Shown here: positions 20,583-32,522 of the stretch, in pieces
Layout of the letters: the number at the start of each line of letters is the position of its first letter
How positions within the stretch are numbered: position 1 is the first letter of the stretch
NCBI GenBank assembly: GCA_963921825.1
Contig: OY997593.1
Coordinates: 46,639,111 to 46,703,110, forward strand
DNA from: Erodium maritimum
Taxonomy: Eukaryota; Streptophyta; Magnoliopsida; Geraniales; Geraniaceae
Length of the DNA stretch: 64,000 nucleotides
Reading direction: 5' to 3'
Notes under the pieces: model-generated
The model's database searches: none
Seen by the model: only the letters and a program-made list of their open reading frames with translations
Told to the model about the DNA's origin: nothing
Position numbers and translations under genes: made by a program

Positions 20583-23032
20583 CCGAGTGCGACAGAGGAG
20601 AAAGACGTGTTGAGAATCACCGAAAAGAGAGGAAACACCGAATTAAATAATAAAATGCTAGTGGGCTCTCTCTAGGGTTTCTGTGCATGGGAAGACGACG
20701 GTGGCGGCGTGGCCATCCAAAGCCACCAAACATCGGAAGAGGGTTGGATTTCACAGACGACGACCTAGATGGTGTCTATTTCGGTGGTGTCGATACGGCT
20801 TCCGATAACGATGGCGAGGATATGGATTGGATGATTTGGCAGCATCTTCAGCAGCGACACCAAGAGAGTTCTCGTCGGTACAATCGACGGTCGGATTTGA
20901 GGGATTGGATGGAGGCTAAGCGTATGCAGAGTCGGAATGAACTCCTTCGCTGTGATCGGGACAGAGATCGCGGTGGGCGTTCTCGTTCTCAGCCTACAGT
21001 GAGTGCCGATCAACAGGTAGGTGGTGAGGGTCCCAATCCCCATCGTATTGCTCATGGTTCTGCTCCCATTGTGGAGGTGTCTCCTATTGCTGGGTTGGCT
21101 TCACCGGCTCCGATTCATTCTGAGGGTGTTTTGAGCAATGGGTCCAGGGATGATTGAGGGATGATGCAAGCTCGGGTAAGTGCTTCCCCTTTACAGACTT
21201 TTGCTAGTGTGGTTAATGCGGTGTTACTAATCCTCGGAAAGGAATAGTGAACAAAGGGGTTGGTGATGGTGGTACAACAACTGTTTCCACCTCCGTGAAC
21301 AAAGGTTCTGTTCTGGAGAACCAAGATGTGTTGGGTCGAAAAGATTTGGGTGCTCGTCCCTTTTTCGTTCCTAGAGCTTTTCTGGTCTTCGTAGCTAACC
21401 TTTCGTTGTCCGCAACCGGTGATCAGTTGAGGACTCTTTTCTCTCGGGTTGGCGACATTGATGCAGTTGATGCCGGGACAATACTTGCTTTCAAAGGCAA
21501 TCGGTTCGCCTTTGTTTACTACAAGAATTTCGGAGACCCTGCGCGCGCTGTTACTTCCTTGAATGGGTTATGTTTCAAGGTCGTAAGTTACTGGTGGAAT
21601 TGGGTAAAAGGCTCAAAGGACCTAGTGTTTTACCTGTGGAGAGTCCCGCCACTACTGTTGTGGTAGGGTCTTCCCATACGACACTGCGCCTGCTGGCTTC
21701 AACACCCGCCCGTCCTAGTTATGGGGCGTCGTCTCAGTGCTCTCTTTCCTTTAGTCCTGGCTTCAAGACGTTGCCGACCTTTTGCGTGATTGGGGTGGCT
21801 AATACCTCGGCTACGGTGCATACTCTTAGTGTTGGTCTTCAACTTGCAAAGCTAATAAAGGTGAAACTCGTTGAGCTGGGGTCGAGAACCTTTTTGTTGT
21901 CCTGTTCGGACCACGATGTTTGGGCGACCCTAATTGTTGACGATTGGAAGGCTCTGCGTCCTTGTTTTTTCTCCTTCACTACTTGTGTTGACCGGGTTTT
22001 GTAGGGAGGATGCCTTCTCTGGATCGATCTTATAGGCCTTCCCGTTGTGTGTTGGAGCAGGGACTCGATTTCTAAGTTAGTTGGGACGTTTGGGAAGCTT
22101 GTTTCCATTCAACCGAGCTCCTTGGTGCCAACTCAACTGTCTAGGGATTTAGCTTTGGTCCAAGTTATGGATGTGTCGATGGACAGTCGGGTGGTTGTGG
22201 CCCAATGTCATGGCTTCTGTGCGAACGTGCCTGTCGAGGTGGTTCCTGTTGATTCTATTCCTGCTCTTCCCCTGGGTGAGGTCGAGGTTAACGTTTTCCC
22301 TTCTGTCGAAATTAGGAGTTCTCTTGCCATTTACTCCCAACCGTTTCCTCACTCGAGCAGTACAGTTGCCCTCCCCAACACCCCGAGCGACCTTTCTACT
22401 CCTGTGGGGGATACGCCAAGTGGTACAGGGGTTTCGCCAACTTCTTCGGGATTGAAAGGTAGCAAGTCGAATAGGTGGGAAGAGATGGTGGAAGATGACA
22501 CCGATGACTTGCACTCAACTTCTGACTTGTATGCTGATTTTGACAAGGCCCTCGTACCGCTGGCAGATCGTCCATCGCGGCTTCCTCAGGTTGATGGTCT
22601 TTTCGCCCTCCCCCTCTCGGGAGTTCCTTCAGGGCTTTCCACGCCGCAGCCTATCCAATCTATCGTCCCTTTCTCTGATCGGTCCCCTTAGCCGCTCCAA
22701 ATTGACGGTGGCGAGGCCCTTTCCCAGACGGATGTCGTCTCTTGGTTTTCCTCCCCGTTGATCGATGGACACACTGGAGAGAATACCACTCATTCTGTGG
22801 CGAGATTCGCTAAAAGCTTAGGAGTCCGCTATAGAGGTTCAGTTGAAGAAGGTTTCAAGAAGACTGAAACGACTTTGAGTCCTCACTACAGCAGCAGGGT
22901 GTCTGACCCCGGTCACTTGATTCTCTTTTTGGTACTTTTGTTGTTTTTTCTTTTCTCCTGGCCCACTTTTAGGGTTCTATGCTTTTGTACTGTCCGCTTT
23001 GTTTTTAATAAAATTTTCTCTCTGATAAAAAA
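20583..23032 (+). mobile_element. L1-type LINE with ORF1 only, 21-bp target duplication
   Basis: A 21-bp direct repeat (AACAATTTAATC...TTTGG) lies at 20562-20582 and 23033-23053. The insert ends AATAAAATTTTCTCTCTGAT plus A tract. The 5' region has a GTTTCTGTGC leader and ORF1; endonuclease and reverse transcriptase are absent. It was therefore mobilised by another LINE or lost ORF2 after insertion. Confidence 0.85.
20687..22691 (+). pseudogene. LINE ORF1 (RNA-binding, RRM) with frameshifts
   Basis: The ATG at 20687 opens MGRRRWRRGHPKPPNIGRG, an arginine-rich start followed by acidic sequence, and stops at 21157. A different frame (from 21247) holds an RRM: RNP2-like FLVFVANLSL near 21376 and RNP1-like GNRFAFVYY near 21500, then AVTSLNG. 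After a one-base shift (~21570) it continues FQGRKLLVELGKRLK, then serine/proline-rich sequence through 22691 with more breaks. This is ORF1p of plant L1 LINEs, which coats element RNA. At least three disruptions make it non-functional. Confidence 0.7.
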
Positions 23033-23124
23033 AACAATTTAATCATAATTTGGTATCAAATACATAAAATACATTATGACGATAAACCTCGATTTCGAAA
23101 ACTTTAGGGTCACAATATATTTTA

Positions 23125-23527
23125 GTGGCAATTCCACCTCAGTACGCTAAATCTTCCATTTTTCATTTAGAGCACCCTAAACCTTTTTTGAGTCATCTCA
23201 ATACCCTAAACTTTCATTAATTCATTTAGAGTGCCCTAAATCTTTTTGTGTCACCTCAGTACCCCTAAACTTTCATTAATTCCATTTTAGTACCCACTGT
23301 TAACTTTCCATTTGATTTTCCATCCAAAACACATAAAATGACCATAATACTCTTCACTAACAACCAAATTTAGAGTAAAATTAACATGGGTATTAAAATA
23401 GAATCAATGAAAGTTTAGAGTACTGAGGCGACAAAAAATATTTACGATACTCTAAATGAATTAATTAAAGTTTAGGGTACTCTAAATGAAATATAAAAGA
23501 TTTAGGATACTGAGGTGGAATTATCCC
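23125..23527. mobile_element. short MULE-type element (MITE-size), 403 bp
   Basis: Inverted ends with CAATTCCACCTCAGTAC-like sequence (left from 23125; right ending GTGGAATTATCCC at 23527). Flanks TATATTTTA (23116-23124) and TATATTTTT (23528-23536) agree at 8 of 9 bases. The ends contain several stacked (A/G)(T/C)ACCCTAAA units, as in the other MULEs here. No coding content. Confidence 0.75.
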
Positions 23528-23999
23528 TATATTTTTATTTTTAAAAACCAGCCATTTTTTTATCTGAAACAATATTATCATTGAACATAAATCTAATTAT
23601 ATCAGTCAATCCAAATGGATCTATAAGATCACTAACAAAACAGAGTTTATAATAATCAAACAAAATATATAAGAACCAGAAACAGTGATCTCTTAATGAT
23701 CTTATAACATATCATAAACATATATCAACATATGCATGGATCTTCATCACTGTAATAAGTCGAATCAATCATTATAATATATAGGGCTATATCATCCGAG
23801 TACCCTAAAAATACTTGGTTTTCATCCGAGTATCCAAAAAATATTTTGTGACAGATAAGTACCCAAACGAAACATTATTTTCAAATCAGTACCCGCCGTT
23901 AGTTTCTGTCTATTTTCCATCCAAAACATTAAAAAGTCCAAAATACCTCTCTCCCCAACACTCAAATTTTCATACACATGCCATTGAATTTCAGAAAAC

Positions 24000-24660
24000 T
24001 ATTTTCTATTTCAAAAATATGTTTTCTATTTTAAAAAAATCAGATAATAATTTATAAAAATCAGTTTTATTTTATAAAAATTAGTTTTTCTTTAAAAAAA
24101 TCAGTTTTTTATTTTTAAAAATCAGTTTTCTAATAAAAATCAGTTTTATTTTATAAAAAAATTGTTTTTCTTTTAAAAAATCAGTGTTTTATTTCTAAAA
24201 ATCTATTTTATTTAAAAAAAAATCAGATTTTATATTTTAAAAAATCAGTTTTCTAATAAAAATTAGTTTTTTCTTTTAAAAAAATCAATTTTTTATTTCT
24301 AAAAATAAGATTTTATTTAAAAAAATAAGATTTTATATTTTTAAAATTCAGTTTTATAATAAAAATCAATTTTATTTTATAAAAATTAGTTTTTCTTTTA
24401 AAAAAATCAGTGTTTTATCATAAAAAAATCAAATTTATTTAAAAAATCAAATTTATATTTAAAAAAATCAGATTTCATATTTTAAAATATCAGTTTTCTG
24501 ATAAAATTATGTTTTTTATTTTTAATTTATTATTATTATTTATTTATTTATCATTTTACTACCCAAAATATATAAAATCAGACTTTTTTTTATATATTTT
24601 TTTACTAATATATAAAAATCAGGTCAGAACGAAAATAAAAATAAAAATAATTTTTTTTAA
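24000..24660 (+). repeat. low-complexity AT array inside MULE
   Basis: Many imperfect copies of a ~30-bp unit such as TTTTAAAAAAATCAGTTTT. Similar AT-rich arrays lie inside the nested MULE (4980-5220) and outer MULE (2830-3010). Confidence 0.7.
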
Positions 24661-25445
24661 AAAACAAATCAAGATGGTCATTGTCTTCATCCCGAAACCC
24701 AGAAAATCCCCACCCAAATCCTTTTCATTTTTTTGTAATTATGTTGTTAATTCAAATGTTACTCACTAATTAATGTTAATCCAACCATCTGAACCCCACC
24801 ATCAATCTACTGTTCAACCCATTAATTCACAAACTCAAGAGAAGAATTGAATCCATAGACTACGATAGCCAAAATTTACAATTTCAACACAGTCAATCTC
24901 TACATAAAATACCAATCTGTAGCATCAACACAAGAACTCAGACTACAATTTCATTTCCTTCCTCAATCACAACTCTCTAAGCTCAACCTTATATCTCCAT
25001 CACCCGAAATCAAAAACCCAGAAAAAGTGGCGAGACCGAGGAGATCGGGGTCGAGGTGGGTTTGGGTACGGTAGGTACGATAAGGACTCAGTTTTGAAGC
25101 TGCTCTCCTTCTCGTCTGATCCTTTTCCATGCCGTCTCCGTCCAGCTCGTGTTTGTTTTGTGGATCTGGAGGCGTGTTTGTTTTGTGGAGTGGCTAGTGA
25201 AGGAGGTGAGCTCGAGAGTTTCGAATGGCTGCTGAAGGAGAAGAGAAGGTGAACCGGTGATACAACGTGAAGGTGGTGGAGGTCTGGTGGTGGAGGTGAG
25301 GGCTGTAGATCTTGAGGGAGGTGGTGATGGCGAGGAAGTGGAGAATGGAGGCTGTGTGGAAATTAAAAGATAAAGGGATTAGGGTTTTAAACATAATGGG
25401 GGCAATTTTAGGGAGGGGTAGTGTTGTCATTTTTAATAAAATTGG

Positions 25446-25494
25446 GGTCATGTGCCAGGCACATGACCATTTTCCATCCAAAATAGATGGAAAA
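25446..25494. repeat. double palindrome in MULE 23784-25615
   Basis: GGTCATGTGCC/GGCACATGACC (25446-25468) followed by TTTTCCATCC...AGATGGAAAA. It is the mirror-order copy of 3679-3727, with the centre of the second palindrome slightly changed. Confidence 0.8.
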
Positions 25495-25624
25495 CTAACG
25501 ACGGGTACTGATTTGAAACACAATGTTTCGTTTGGGTACTTATCCGTCAAAAAATATTTTTAGGGTACTCGGTTGAAAACCAAGTATTTTTAGGGTACTC
25601 GGATGATAATAACCCTAATAAATA

Positions 25625-27131
25625 CATATATAGGGGCACGCTCACGTGTTACCCACGCTTAAGTTGTTACTTGTTACCCAAATCTAAACCATTGAATTCT
25701 GAAATCTAATGGTTATACACTTTTTGCTCCAATTATCTATAAATTAAATCAAAAAACACCAAAAGGGTATCTTGGTAAGTCCATCTCCTCTATTTTTTTA
25801 CTGCATAATTACTTTTTTATTGTCCAAAATTGATTTTTTAATATTTAGTTTTTTCAAAAAATAATATTTTTTTAGTTTAAATTTTCGACCCTTCTGATAT
25901 TCATATCAAAGTTACAATTTTTTATAGTTGATGTTACAATTTTTTAAACTTAGTATAGAATTGTATAGGTGAAATTACATAATTGTATAGACAATGTTAC
26001 AGATTTTTAGATCCAAATTACAAATTGTTGTAGTCGAGATTACAAATTATTAAATTCAATTCAGAATTTTTTTAGACTTAAGTTACATAATCTTTTGTTT
26101 AAAGTTTCATTTTCTTATGGAAAAAGTTATAAATACAACAAACCCATAATTAGAAGTTTTTGGTGTTACAGATATCTGTCACAACATTACATAATTACAA
26201 CAAACCGAGATTTATAAGTTTTACATATATCTATCGTTAAAATTAAAGTGTTACAAAAAACTACACTGAACAAACTACACCATAGTTGAGTTACATAATT
26301 CAAACCCTGTCGTTTCAAAATGTGGAACGAAAAAATACACAAAAATACAATGCCAATTGCAGAACTTTCTAACTTTACAAAAACCTACACGAAGACTATA
26401 GTTACATAATCCAGACCCTATTATTCCAGAATATTACACGAAAAGTTACACAAAAATACACTGCTGTAACTTGCAAAAAACTACATGAGGGACATAATCC
26501 AAGCCTTGTTCTTACAAAATACTACATGAAAAGTAACAGAAAAATACATTTAACTTTACATACCGATTTAAATAATGTTTCCCGAAAAAGCTAACTAATA
26601 CAAAAAACTACCCAATGGTTATCTAGTGTTACACAACGCTACAATCAACAACTATAATAAACCCAAAAAATAACCCAATCTAAATCATATACCAATGTAA
26701 CATAAATCAACCATCAAAATTACAGAAAATGAGTTTCAGTATGTCCCAAGATCAGTCCAAAATTAAATCAACAACAATAGTAGATGTTTTTTTGGACCAG
26801 ATGTGTTTTTGGTCCAAAAATTAAACCTTACCACGTCATGAGAGCAAACACTGCAATAGGACATGAAGACGGAGCTCCTGGTTCGTGCGTCGACGAGAGG
26901 AGCAGCGACTGCGTGGACGGCGACGACATCTGTGCGACTTGGCACAGTGGAGACCTGACTGGGCACGGCTAGATCTGTATGTGGGCATGCGGCGGCGAGA
27001 GGCGATGGGTCTAAAACGGAGTGAACTAGATTTGGCCGGCAAGGATCTTGATCTCGAGCAATGGTTTGAGGTGTGGTGTTCGCCGATGAACAGATCTGCT
27101 CTCGGGGCAGAGGCATTCCTTTGACGACGGC
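25625..27131. other. unclassified AT-rich region before gypsy LTR1
   Basis: Starts TATATAGGGGCACGCTCACG, then CCATTGAATTCTGAAATCTAATGG, a style shared with the TATATAGGAGAGC repeats near 49.6 kb, so it may be an end of a related element. From 25900 to 26720 it is a drift of short TTACA(A/T)AATT-type units. 26760-27131 is more GC-rich with short frames (26784-27143) lacking motifs. No right end was found. Confidence 0.35.
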
Positions 27132-28299
27132 TGTAATAACCACTCCCGGTCAACGCCAATCAAATCTACGAAAAACAGGAAAATTTAAAAAAATTCAGCA
27201 GACACTTATTTAAACCTAAAATTGACTCTGAGGGTCATACTGGACGTAAGTTGACCCCGTTATCGACCAAAGTAAGTTCCGGGGAACTCAGGGCAACTTT
27301 CTGACCATTTTGGGAAATGTTGACTTTTCGTTGGAAAGGTCAACCGGGCGACGTTTTGGTCCATTCGAGGACCGTTTTGGATCCAAAAAGCTTAGCCGTC
27401 GTCGCAGCGGTCTTAGTTGAGCCGTTTCCTTGTAGCCCGTGAAGTTTCATAATTTCTTGGAAAAAGTGCCCGTTCGGGGCCTCAAAAGTCCGAATTTCGC
27501 GAATCTGATTGGAAAATATCTGGTAGATATTTTTCAAAAAGGAGTGGGACCCACCTTACCACTTGTCAAACAAGTGGTGGTGTTAGGTTTTGGGACAAGA
27601 CAAGACAAGACTTTGATGATTAGTTTTGCTTTTAAGTATTAGTTTTGATTTTTAAAACAAAACAAAGAGGATGAATTGATGATGCACGGCCAAAACTTGT
27701 CAAAAGGGAAAAAGAAGAGATGTTTTTAGAGAGAGAAAGGAGTTTGAAGGAAGAGAGAAAAGGGGAGAAAAAGAGAAGAGGTGTTCTCTTTTTCGTGTTC
27801 TTTTAAAATGCAAGTTTAAAAGCGTTTAAAATTGTGTTCTTTTAGATCGTGCTGCAGACCGAGGGAAGGGAAAGCTAGGCGAGTGACTGAGATCACGCCG
27901 AAGCTTGTTGGTTGGCTTTTGGAGAACACGCACGAGGTAGGGAAAAGTATCCGGATCTCGGCCCTGACTAGGGAAAGTTAACAGTAGAAATGCATGTGAA
28001 ACTGTGGTGTCGTGGGTTAAGTAAGTTTATCGAATATTAGGAAGATAGGCGACACCGGGTAGTGTCGTATGATACGGGAACGTAGCGATCATTAGAGTTG
28101 CATGTGACACTTAGTAGTGTCGTAGGAGTAGAGAACTTAGCGATATTAGAATTACTGGAGGCATATGACCATGACCGGAGGTTGATTGTGAACTTATCGA
28201 TATTAGGAGTAATGGAGGCATATGACCATGCCCGGAGGTTGATTGTGAAACTGTTGATATTAGGACTGTTGGAGGCATTGGTTATGCCGGAGGTTAATT

Positions 28300-29460
28300 G
28301 TTTATTTTGTGTCTTGGGAGGCCATGAGAGCCCGTGGTTTACTGCCGTGTCTTGGGTGGCCATGAGAGCCCGTGTTTTACTGTTGGTGTCTTGGAAGGCC
28401 ATGAGTGCCCGTGGGGTTGTTGAACCCGTGTCTTTACTGTTGGTGTCTTGGGAGGCTATGAGTGTCTGTGGGGTTGTTGAACCCGTGTCTTTACTGTTGG
28501 TGTCTTGGGAGGCCATGAGTGCCCGTGGGGTTGTTGAACCCGTGTCTTTATTGTTGGTGTCTTGGGAGGCCATGAGTGCCCGTGGGGTTGTTGAACCTGT
28601 GTCTTTATTGTTGGTATCTTGGGAGGCCATGAGTGCCCGTGGGGTTGTTGAACCCGTGTTTTACTGTTGGTGTCTTGGGAGGCCATGAGTGCTTGTGGGG
28701 TTGTTGAACCCGTGTCTTTACTGTTGGTGTCTTAGGAGGCCATGAGTGCCCGTGGGGTTGTTGAACCCGTGTCTTTACTGTTGGTGTCTTGGGAGGCCAC
28801 GAGTGCCCGTGGGGTTGTTGAACCCGTGTCTTTATTGTTGGTGTCTTGGGAGGCCATGAGTGCCCGTGGGGTTGTTGAACCCATGTCTTTACTGTGGGTG
28901 TGTCTTGGGAGGCCGTGAGTGCCCGTGGGGTTGTTGAACCCGCGTCTTTACCGTTGGTGTCTTGGGAGGCCATGAGTGACCGTGGGGTCGTTGAACCCGT
29001 GTCTTTACTGTGGGTGTCTTGGGAGGTCGTGAGTGCCTGTTGGGTTGTTGAACCTGTGTCTTTACCGTTGATGTGTCTTGGGAGGCCGTGAGTGCCCGTG
29101 GGGTTGTTGAGCCCGTGAGTTATTGTTGGTGGTTTTGAGAGGCCATGAGTGCCTGTGAGGTTGTTGAGCCTGTGAGTTACTGTTGGTATGTTTTGAGTGG
29201 CCGTGAGTGCCCGTGGGGTTGTTGAGCCCGTGAGTTATTGTTGGTGGTTTTGAGAGGTCGTGAGTGCCCGTGGGGTTGTTGAGCCCGTGAGTTATTGTTG
29301 GTGGTTTTAAGAGGCCGTGAGTGCCCGTGGGGTTGTTGAGCCCGTGAGTTAATGTTGGTGTATCTTGGGAGGCCGTGAGTGCCTGGGGGGGGGGGGTGTT
29401 GAGTCCGTGTTTTACCGTTGGTGTCTTGGGTGGCCATGAGTGCCTGTGGAGTGCTGAACT
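28300..29460 (+). repeat. ~57-bp minisatellite in LTR1, about 18 copies
   Basis: Unit core GTGCCCGTGGGGTTGTTGAA followed by CCCGTGTCTTTACTGTTG and GTGTCTTGGGAGGCCATGA. Copies near the right end diverge (GTTGAGCCCGTGAGTTATTG). Open frames on both strands here are repeat artefacts. Confidence 0.9.
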
Positions 29461-29639
29461 TGTGTTGTTGATGTTTGTTGAACTTTGTTTGTGATTGTGA
29501 TTGTGGTTACCTGAGGTTGTGGGCCCGCTTCATGAAACGGGGGTCCTCGATCACACGCGTCTGCATGTTCAGACGGGGTAGGGGGCCCGCCCGACAACAA
29601 AGGGGTCCTGGCCGTGCATGTGTGGTTCGGGGTTGTGAG

Positions 29640-29790
29640 TATGATAGGTCGATAGCCTGATCCGACTTTGTGTCGATGAATTGCGATAGGTCGACAGCCT
29701 GATCCGACTTTGTGTTGATGAATTGCGATAGGTCGACAGCGTGATCCGACTTTGTGTCGATGAATTGCGACAGGTCGACCGCCTGACCTG
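29640..29790 (+). repeat. ~51-bp tandem repeat in LTR1
   Basis: About three copies of a unit with GATAGGTCGACAGCCTGATC and CGACTTTGTGT. Two copies occur in LTR2 (about 35060-35160) and LTR3 (about 47545-47645). Confidence 0.8.
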
Positions 29791-30374
29791 ATGAGATCGG
29801 TAAAGGGCGTGAAGGAGGTTACTGAGCAGCTGGTATGCGATCCTTTGTGATCTTGTTTGGTGTGCGATCCCTTGTGATCTTGCTTGGTGTTGAGTACTTT
29901 CTGTCGGGTCTTTGGAGGAGGTCGTCGATCGTTGTGTTGGGTTTACATCACAAGTCCGAGTGTTGAGTCTGTTGAGGAAAGTAATATGTTGTGTCTCAGT
30001 TGAGTACTTGAGTTTGAGTTGGTTGTTGGCGTTACCGGCATTGTCTGCTAATTATGCCGTAGTCAGTCTGTTATCCGTGGTGGTGAGCGAACGCTCACCC
30101 CTAGCTGCTTTTCCTACAGGTACCGGTCGCAGGTTGGACTAGGTGAGCTTCTGAAGCTTGAAGAGCTAGGAGCGGGATTCTAGGTTTTACTTTTGAGTCT
30201 AGTGACGGATACCTGGTTTTGTCCACCTGTTGGGACTTATTTTGAGTTGTAAACTTATTTCGTTTAACTAAATGGAGATTTTAAAGTGTTTATTCAAAAC
30301 AGGTTACAATTGTTTCATGTTTTTTAAATGTTTGCGTCCCGAGTTCGGTTTACTGAAATTGGGGCGTGACAACT

Positions 30375-30391
30375 TGGTATTAGAGCTCGAG
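30375..30391 (+). other. primer binding site after LTR1
   Basis: TGGTATTAGAGCTCGAG, three bases past the LTR end. It is a tRNA-Met-type site with one change (TGGTATCAGAGC in the LTR2 copy). Confidence 0.7.
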
Positions 30392-31724
30392 GTTTCACAC
30401 CTCGGACTGTACGTCAATTAGGTGGGGAGAGTCGAGTCATTTAAGTCCCGTCGTGCGTTGGGTACGTAAGTCGGAACCGTGTGTAGACCCGTAGTGGTTT
30501 GAGTCCTGTTTGTGATTGTGCGTTTGTGCAGTCTTTGATTGCTGGTGTGCTGATTGTTTGTTGCTGCGTGAAACGTTTTTAAGCTGTCGCGACTCGACGC
30601 AGGAGCTCCTGTAGTCGAACGTGACGGTGCTGATATCAAGTCGGTACAACGTAGTTCGGGGGCGCCTGGACCGGGTTGTAACTACGTGATGTCAAGTATG
30701 AGGTTTTAAAGTGAAAAAGGAGAAAGTTTTAAAATTGACTGGCCCGGTGGGCGTGCTTGATTTTGATTGGCTCTGTGGGCGTGTGTGGTTCTGGTTGGCC
30801 CGGTGGGCGTGGTTCGACTTTGGTTGGCCCGGTGGGTGGGTGTCGTTGTCGTTGTTCTTGTTGTCGTTTGGCCGTGTTGGCTTATGATTGAGGTTGGGAG
30901 ACTTGTGTTTGGTCTTAAGTTGTTGTACGCGGGTTGTTGAATTGTTGGTCGAGTGTGTGCGTCGTCCAAGGTTTCTCTTTGAGGTTAAAAAGGAGTAAGG
31001 GTCGAGTTTAAGGCGTTTTTGGAAAACTGGCCTGCGCGAGAGTCACGGATCCTGTCACGGATCCGTGACGGATCAGAGGGTTTTGGCCTTTTTAGGGCCT
31101 TTGTCACGGCACCGTGACCCCAACCGTGACGGGGTCTGTCACGGGTCCGTGACCCTTGTCTTTTTTTTCCACCGTCTTGTTTACGCGGTTGTCGCGTTGT
31201 GGTTGCGTGACTTGGTGCACGTTTGTGCGGTTTATTCGAGGGTTCTCTACGTGATCGGGTAATTGGGGTATTGATAGTGTGAGCAATAGTGTTTGCTTAG
31301 TTGAGAGCGTGATCCCCGTCTTGAGGTTTCCCTACGTGATCGGGTAATTAGGATATTGAGGTGGTGAGCAATAGTGATTTACTGAATTGAGGACGTGTTT
31401 CCCGTGTCGAGGTTCATCTTACATAAGCGATTACTTGAGGTGTTGATAGCGTGAGCAGTGTGACGTTTGACATCAGGTTTTGAGGTTGTGGTTTTCCCTG
31501 GTTAGATCGGTAAGTCTTTAGTGCTTTACTAGTATGCCATAATCGAACGGGTGTCCGTGGAGGTGAGCATAACGCTCATCCCCTTTACTACTTTTCCCGC
31601 AAGGGACGAGTAGCGAACACTGGTTTGGTTGCGGAAACTTATAAGTAAAGGCATAGAGGACCGTGTGAGGGTTGCACTGGACCTTACCGGGGTGACTAAT
31701 GGAGTGGTTTTTCGGTCTCTGCTT

Positions 31725-31910
31725 TGAGCGTCATTTCTGTTGGGTACCGGAGCGTCACACTCGTTTGTGTCGTCGAGTTGTGCCGAGAGGTTGAGGCTGA
31801 GTTTAGAGCCATTGAGTCCACCCCTGCGTCGGGACACGCCGGTTGGTGGTGGTGTGGTGTTGACTAGAGTATGTTCGGAGTTGGTGGGCACGACGGCGGT
31901 AGTGGAGCGA
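31725..31910 (+). pseudogene. gypsy aspartic protease remnant
   Basis: Reads GTGASHSFVSSSCAERLRL, SLEPLSPPLRRDTPVGG and VVLTRVCSELVGT. The plant gypsy retropepsin active site is normally D-S/T-G-A; here the Asp is changed to Gly (GTGA). The enzyme would cleave the polyprotein; this copy lacks the catalytic Asp. Confidence 0.7.
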
Positions 31911-32084
31911 GGTCTTAGAGAGACTGCGAGGATCCGTGAGGATCGGCAGCGACTGAACTTGTGCGTGTATCCGTGGGAAGGATACTTACGAAATGACAAC
32001 CTTTAAATGTAATCTTGGGAATGGATGGCTGGCGAAGTGCCGAGCCAATACCGACTGTCACTGGCGACGAGCTGCGAGAGTCGC

Positions 32085-32522
32085 AGCATTCGCGTCTGAC
32101 GGTGCACGAGGGTAGCACTAAGAGGAGCGCGACATCAGGGGGCATGTCTAGTCGAGCGGGATGCGGAGAGAGGTTGCAGAGTTAATATCGCGATGCCTCA
32201 CTCGTCGGCAGGTGAGAGCCGAACAACAACGTCCCGCTGGATTACTGCAGCCACTGCGGGTTGCACGGTGGAAATGGGGGAACGTCACGATGGGTTTCGT
32301 GAGCGGTTAGCCGGGTTTGCCTACAACGACAGCTTTCAGGCCAGTACCAAGATGGCACCATTCGAAGCGTTGTGTGGTAGGCCGTGTCGATCGCCCGTGT
32401 GCTGGGCAGATGTGAGAAATAAGAGGTTACTAGGTCTAGAACTGGACCGAGAGACAACTGAGTCGGTCGTGCCAAAACGTGAGCAGTTGAAGACCGCGCA
32501 GAGTCAGCAGGAGTTATACTGA
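32085..32522 (+). pseudogene. gypsy integrase remnant, core deleted
   Basis: Fragments match the intact integrase of int2. The zinc-finger side reads ISRCLTRRQVRAEQQRPAG (one of the two CxxC cysteines is lost). The C-terminal side reads FAYNDSFQASTKMAPFEAL and GRPCRSPVCWADV. The stretch carrying the D,D(35)E catalytic triad is absent between them, so no strand transfer is possible. Confidence 0.7.

Larger units (their letters stand above)
23784..25615. mobile_element. MULE-type element, 1832 bp
   Basis: Left end GGGCTATATCATCCGAGTACC (from 23784) pairs with the right end GGATGATAATAACCC (to 25615). Flanks TAATATATA (23775-23783) and TAATAAATA (25616-25624) match at 8 of 9 bases. The ends carry stacked GGGTACTCGG-type units. 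Its subterminal regions match those of the nested MULE at 3558-5448 in opposite orientation, including the double palindrome at 25446-25494. The middle (24000-24700) is low-complexity TTTAAAAAAATCAG repeats; 24780-25400 is GC-richer and may be a captured gene piece. No transposase. Confidence 0.8.
27132..30371 (+). repeat. gypsy LTR1, 3240 bp
   Basis: Begins TGTAATAACCACTCCC, ends TTGGGGCGTGACA. Compared with LTR2 it lacks ~650 bp after about 27783 (the junction AGAAGAGGTGTTCTC...), but its internal ~57-bp minisatellite is expanded to about 18 copies. Near its 3' end it holds the palindrome GTGAGCGAACGCTCAC, shared by all three LTRs. Confidence 0.85.

Noticed and set aside
28037..29600. Long repetitive-protein frames on both strands; also a CRISPR-like look of regular repeats
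   Set aside because: They lie in the LTR minisatellite; units are contiguous and vary in length, with no spacers, in a plant LTR.
30083..30098. GTGAGCGAACGCTCAC as a transcription terminator
   Set aside because: The two-base centre cannot form a normal loop and intrinsic terminators are not used for plant nuclear genes; kept only as a conserved LTR palindrome.
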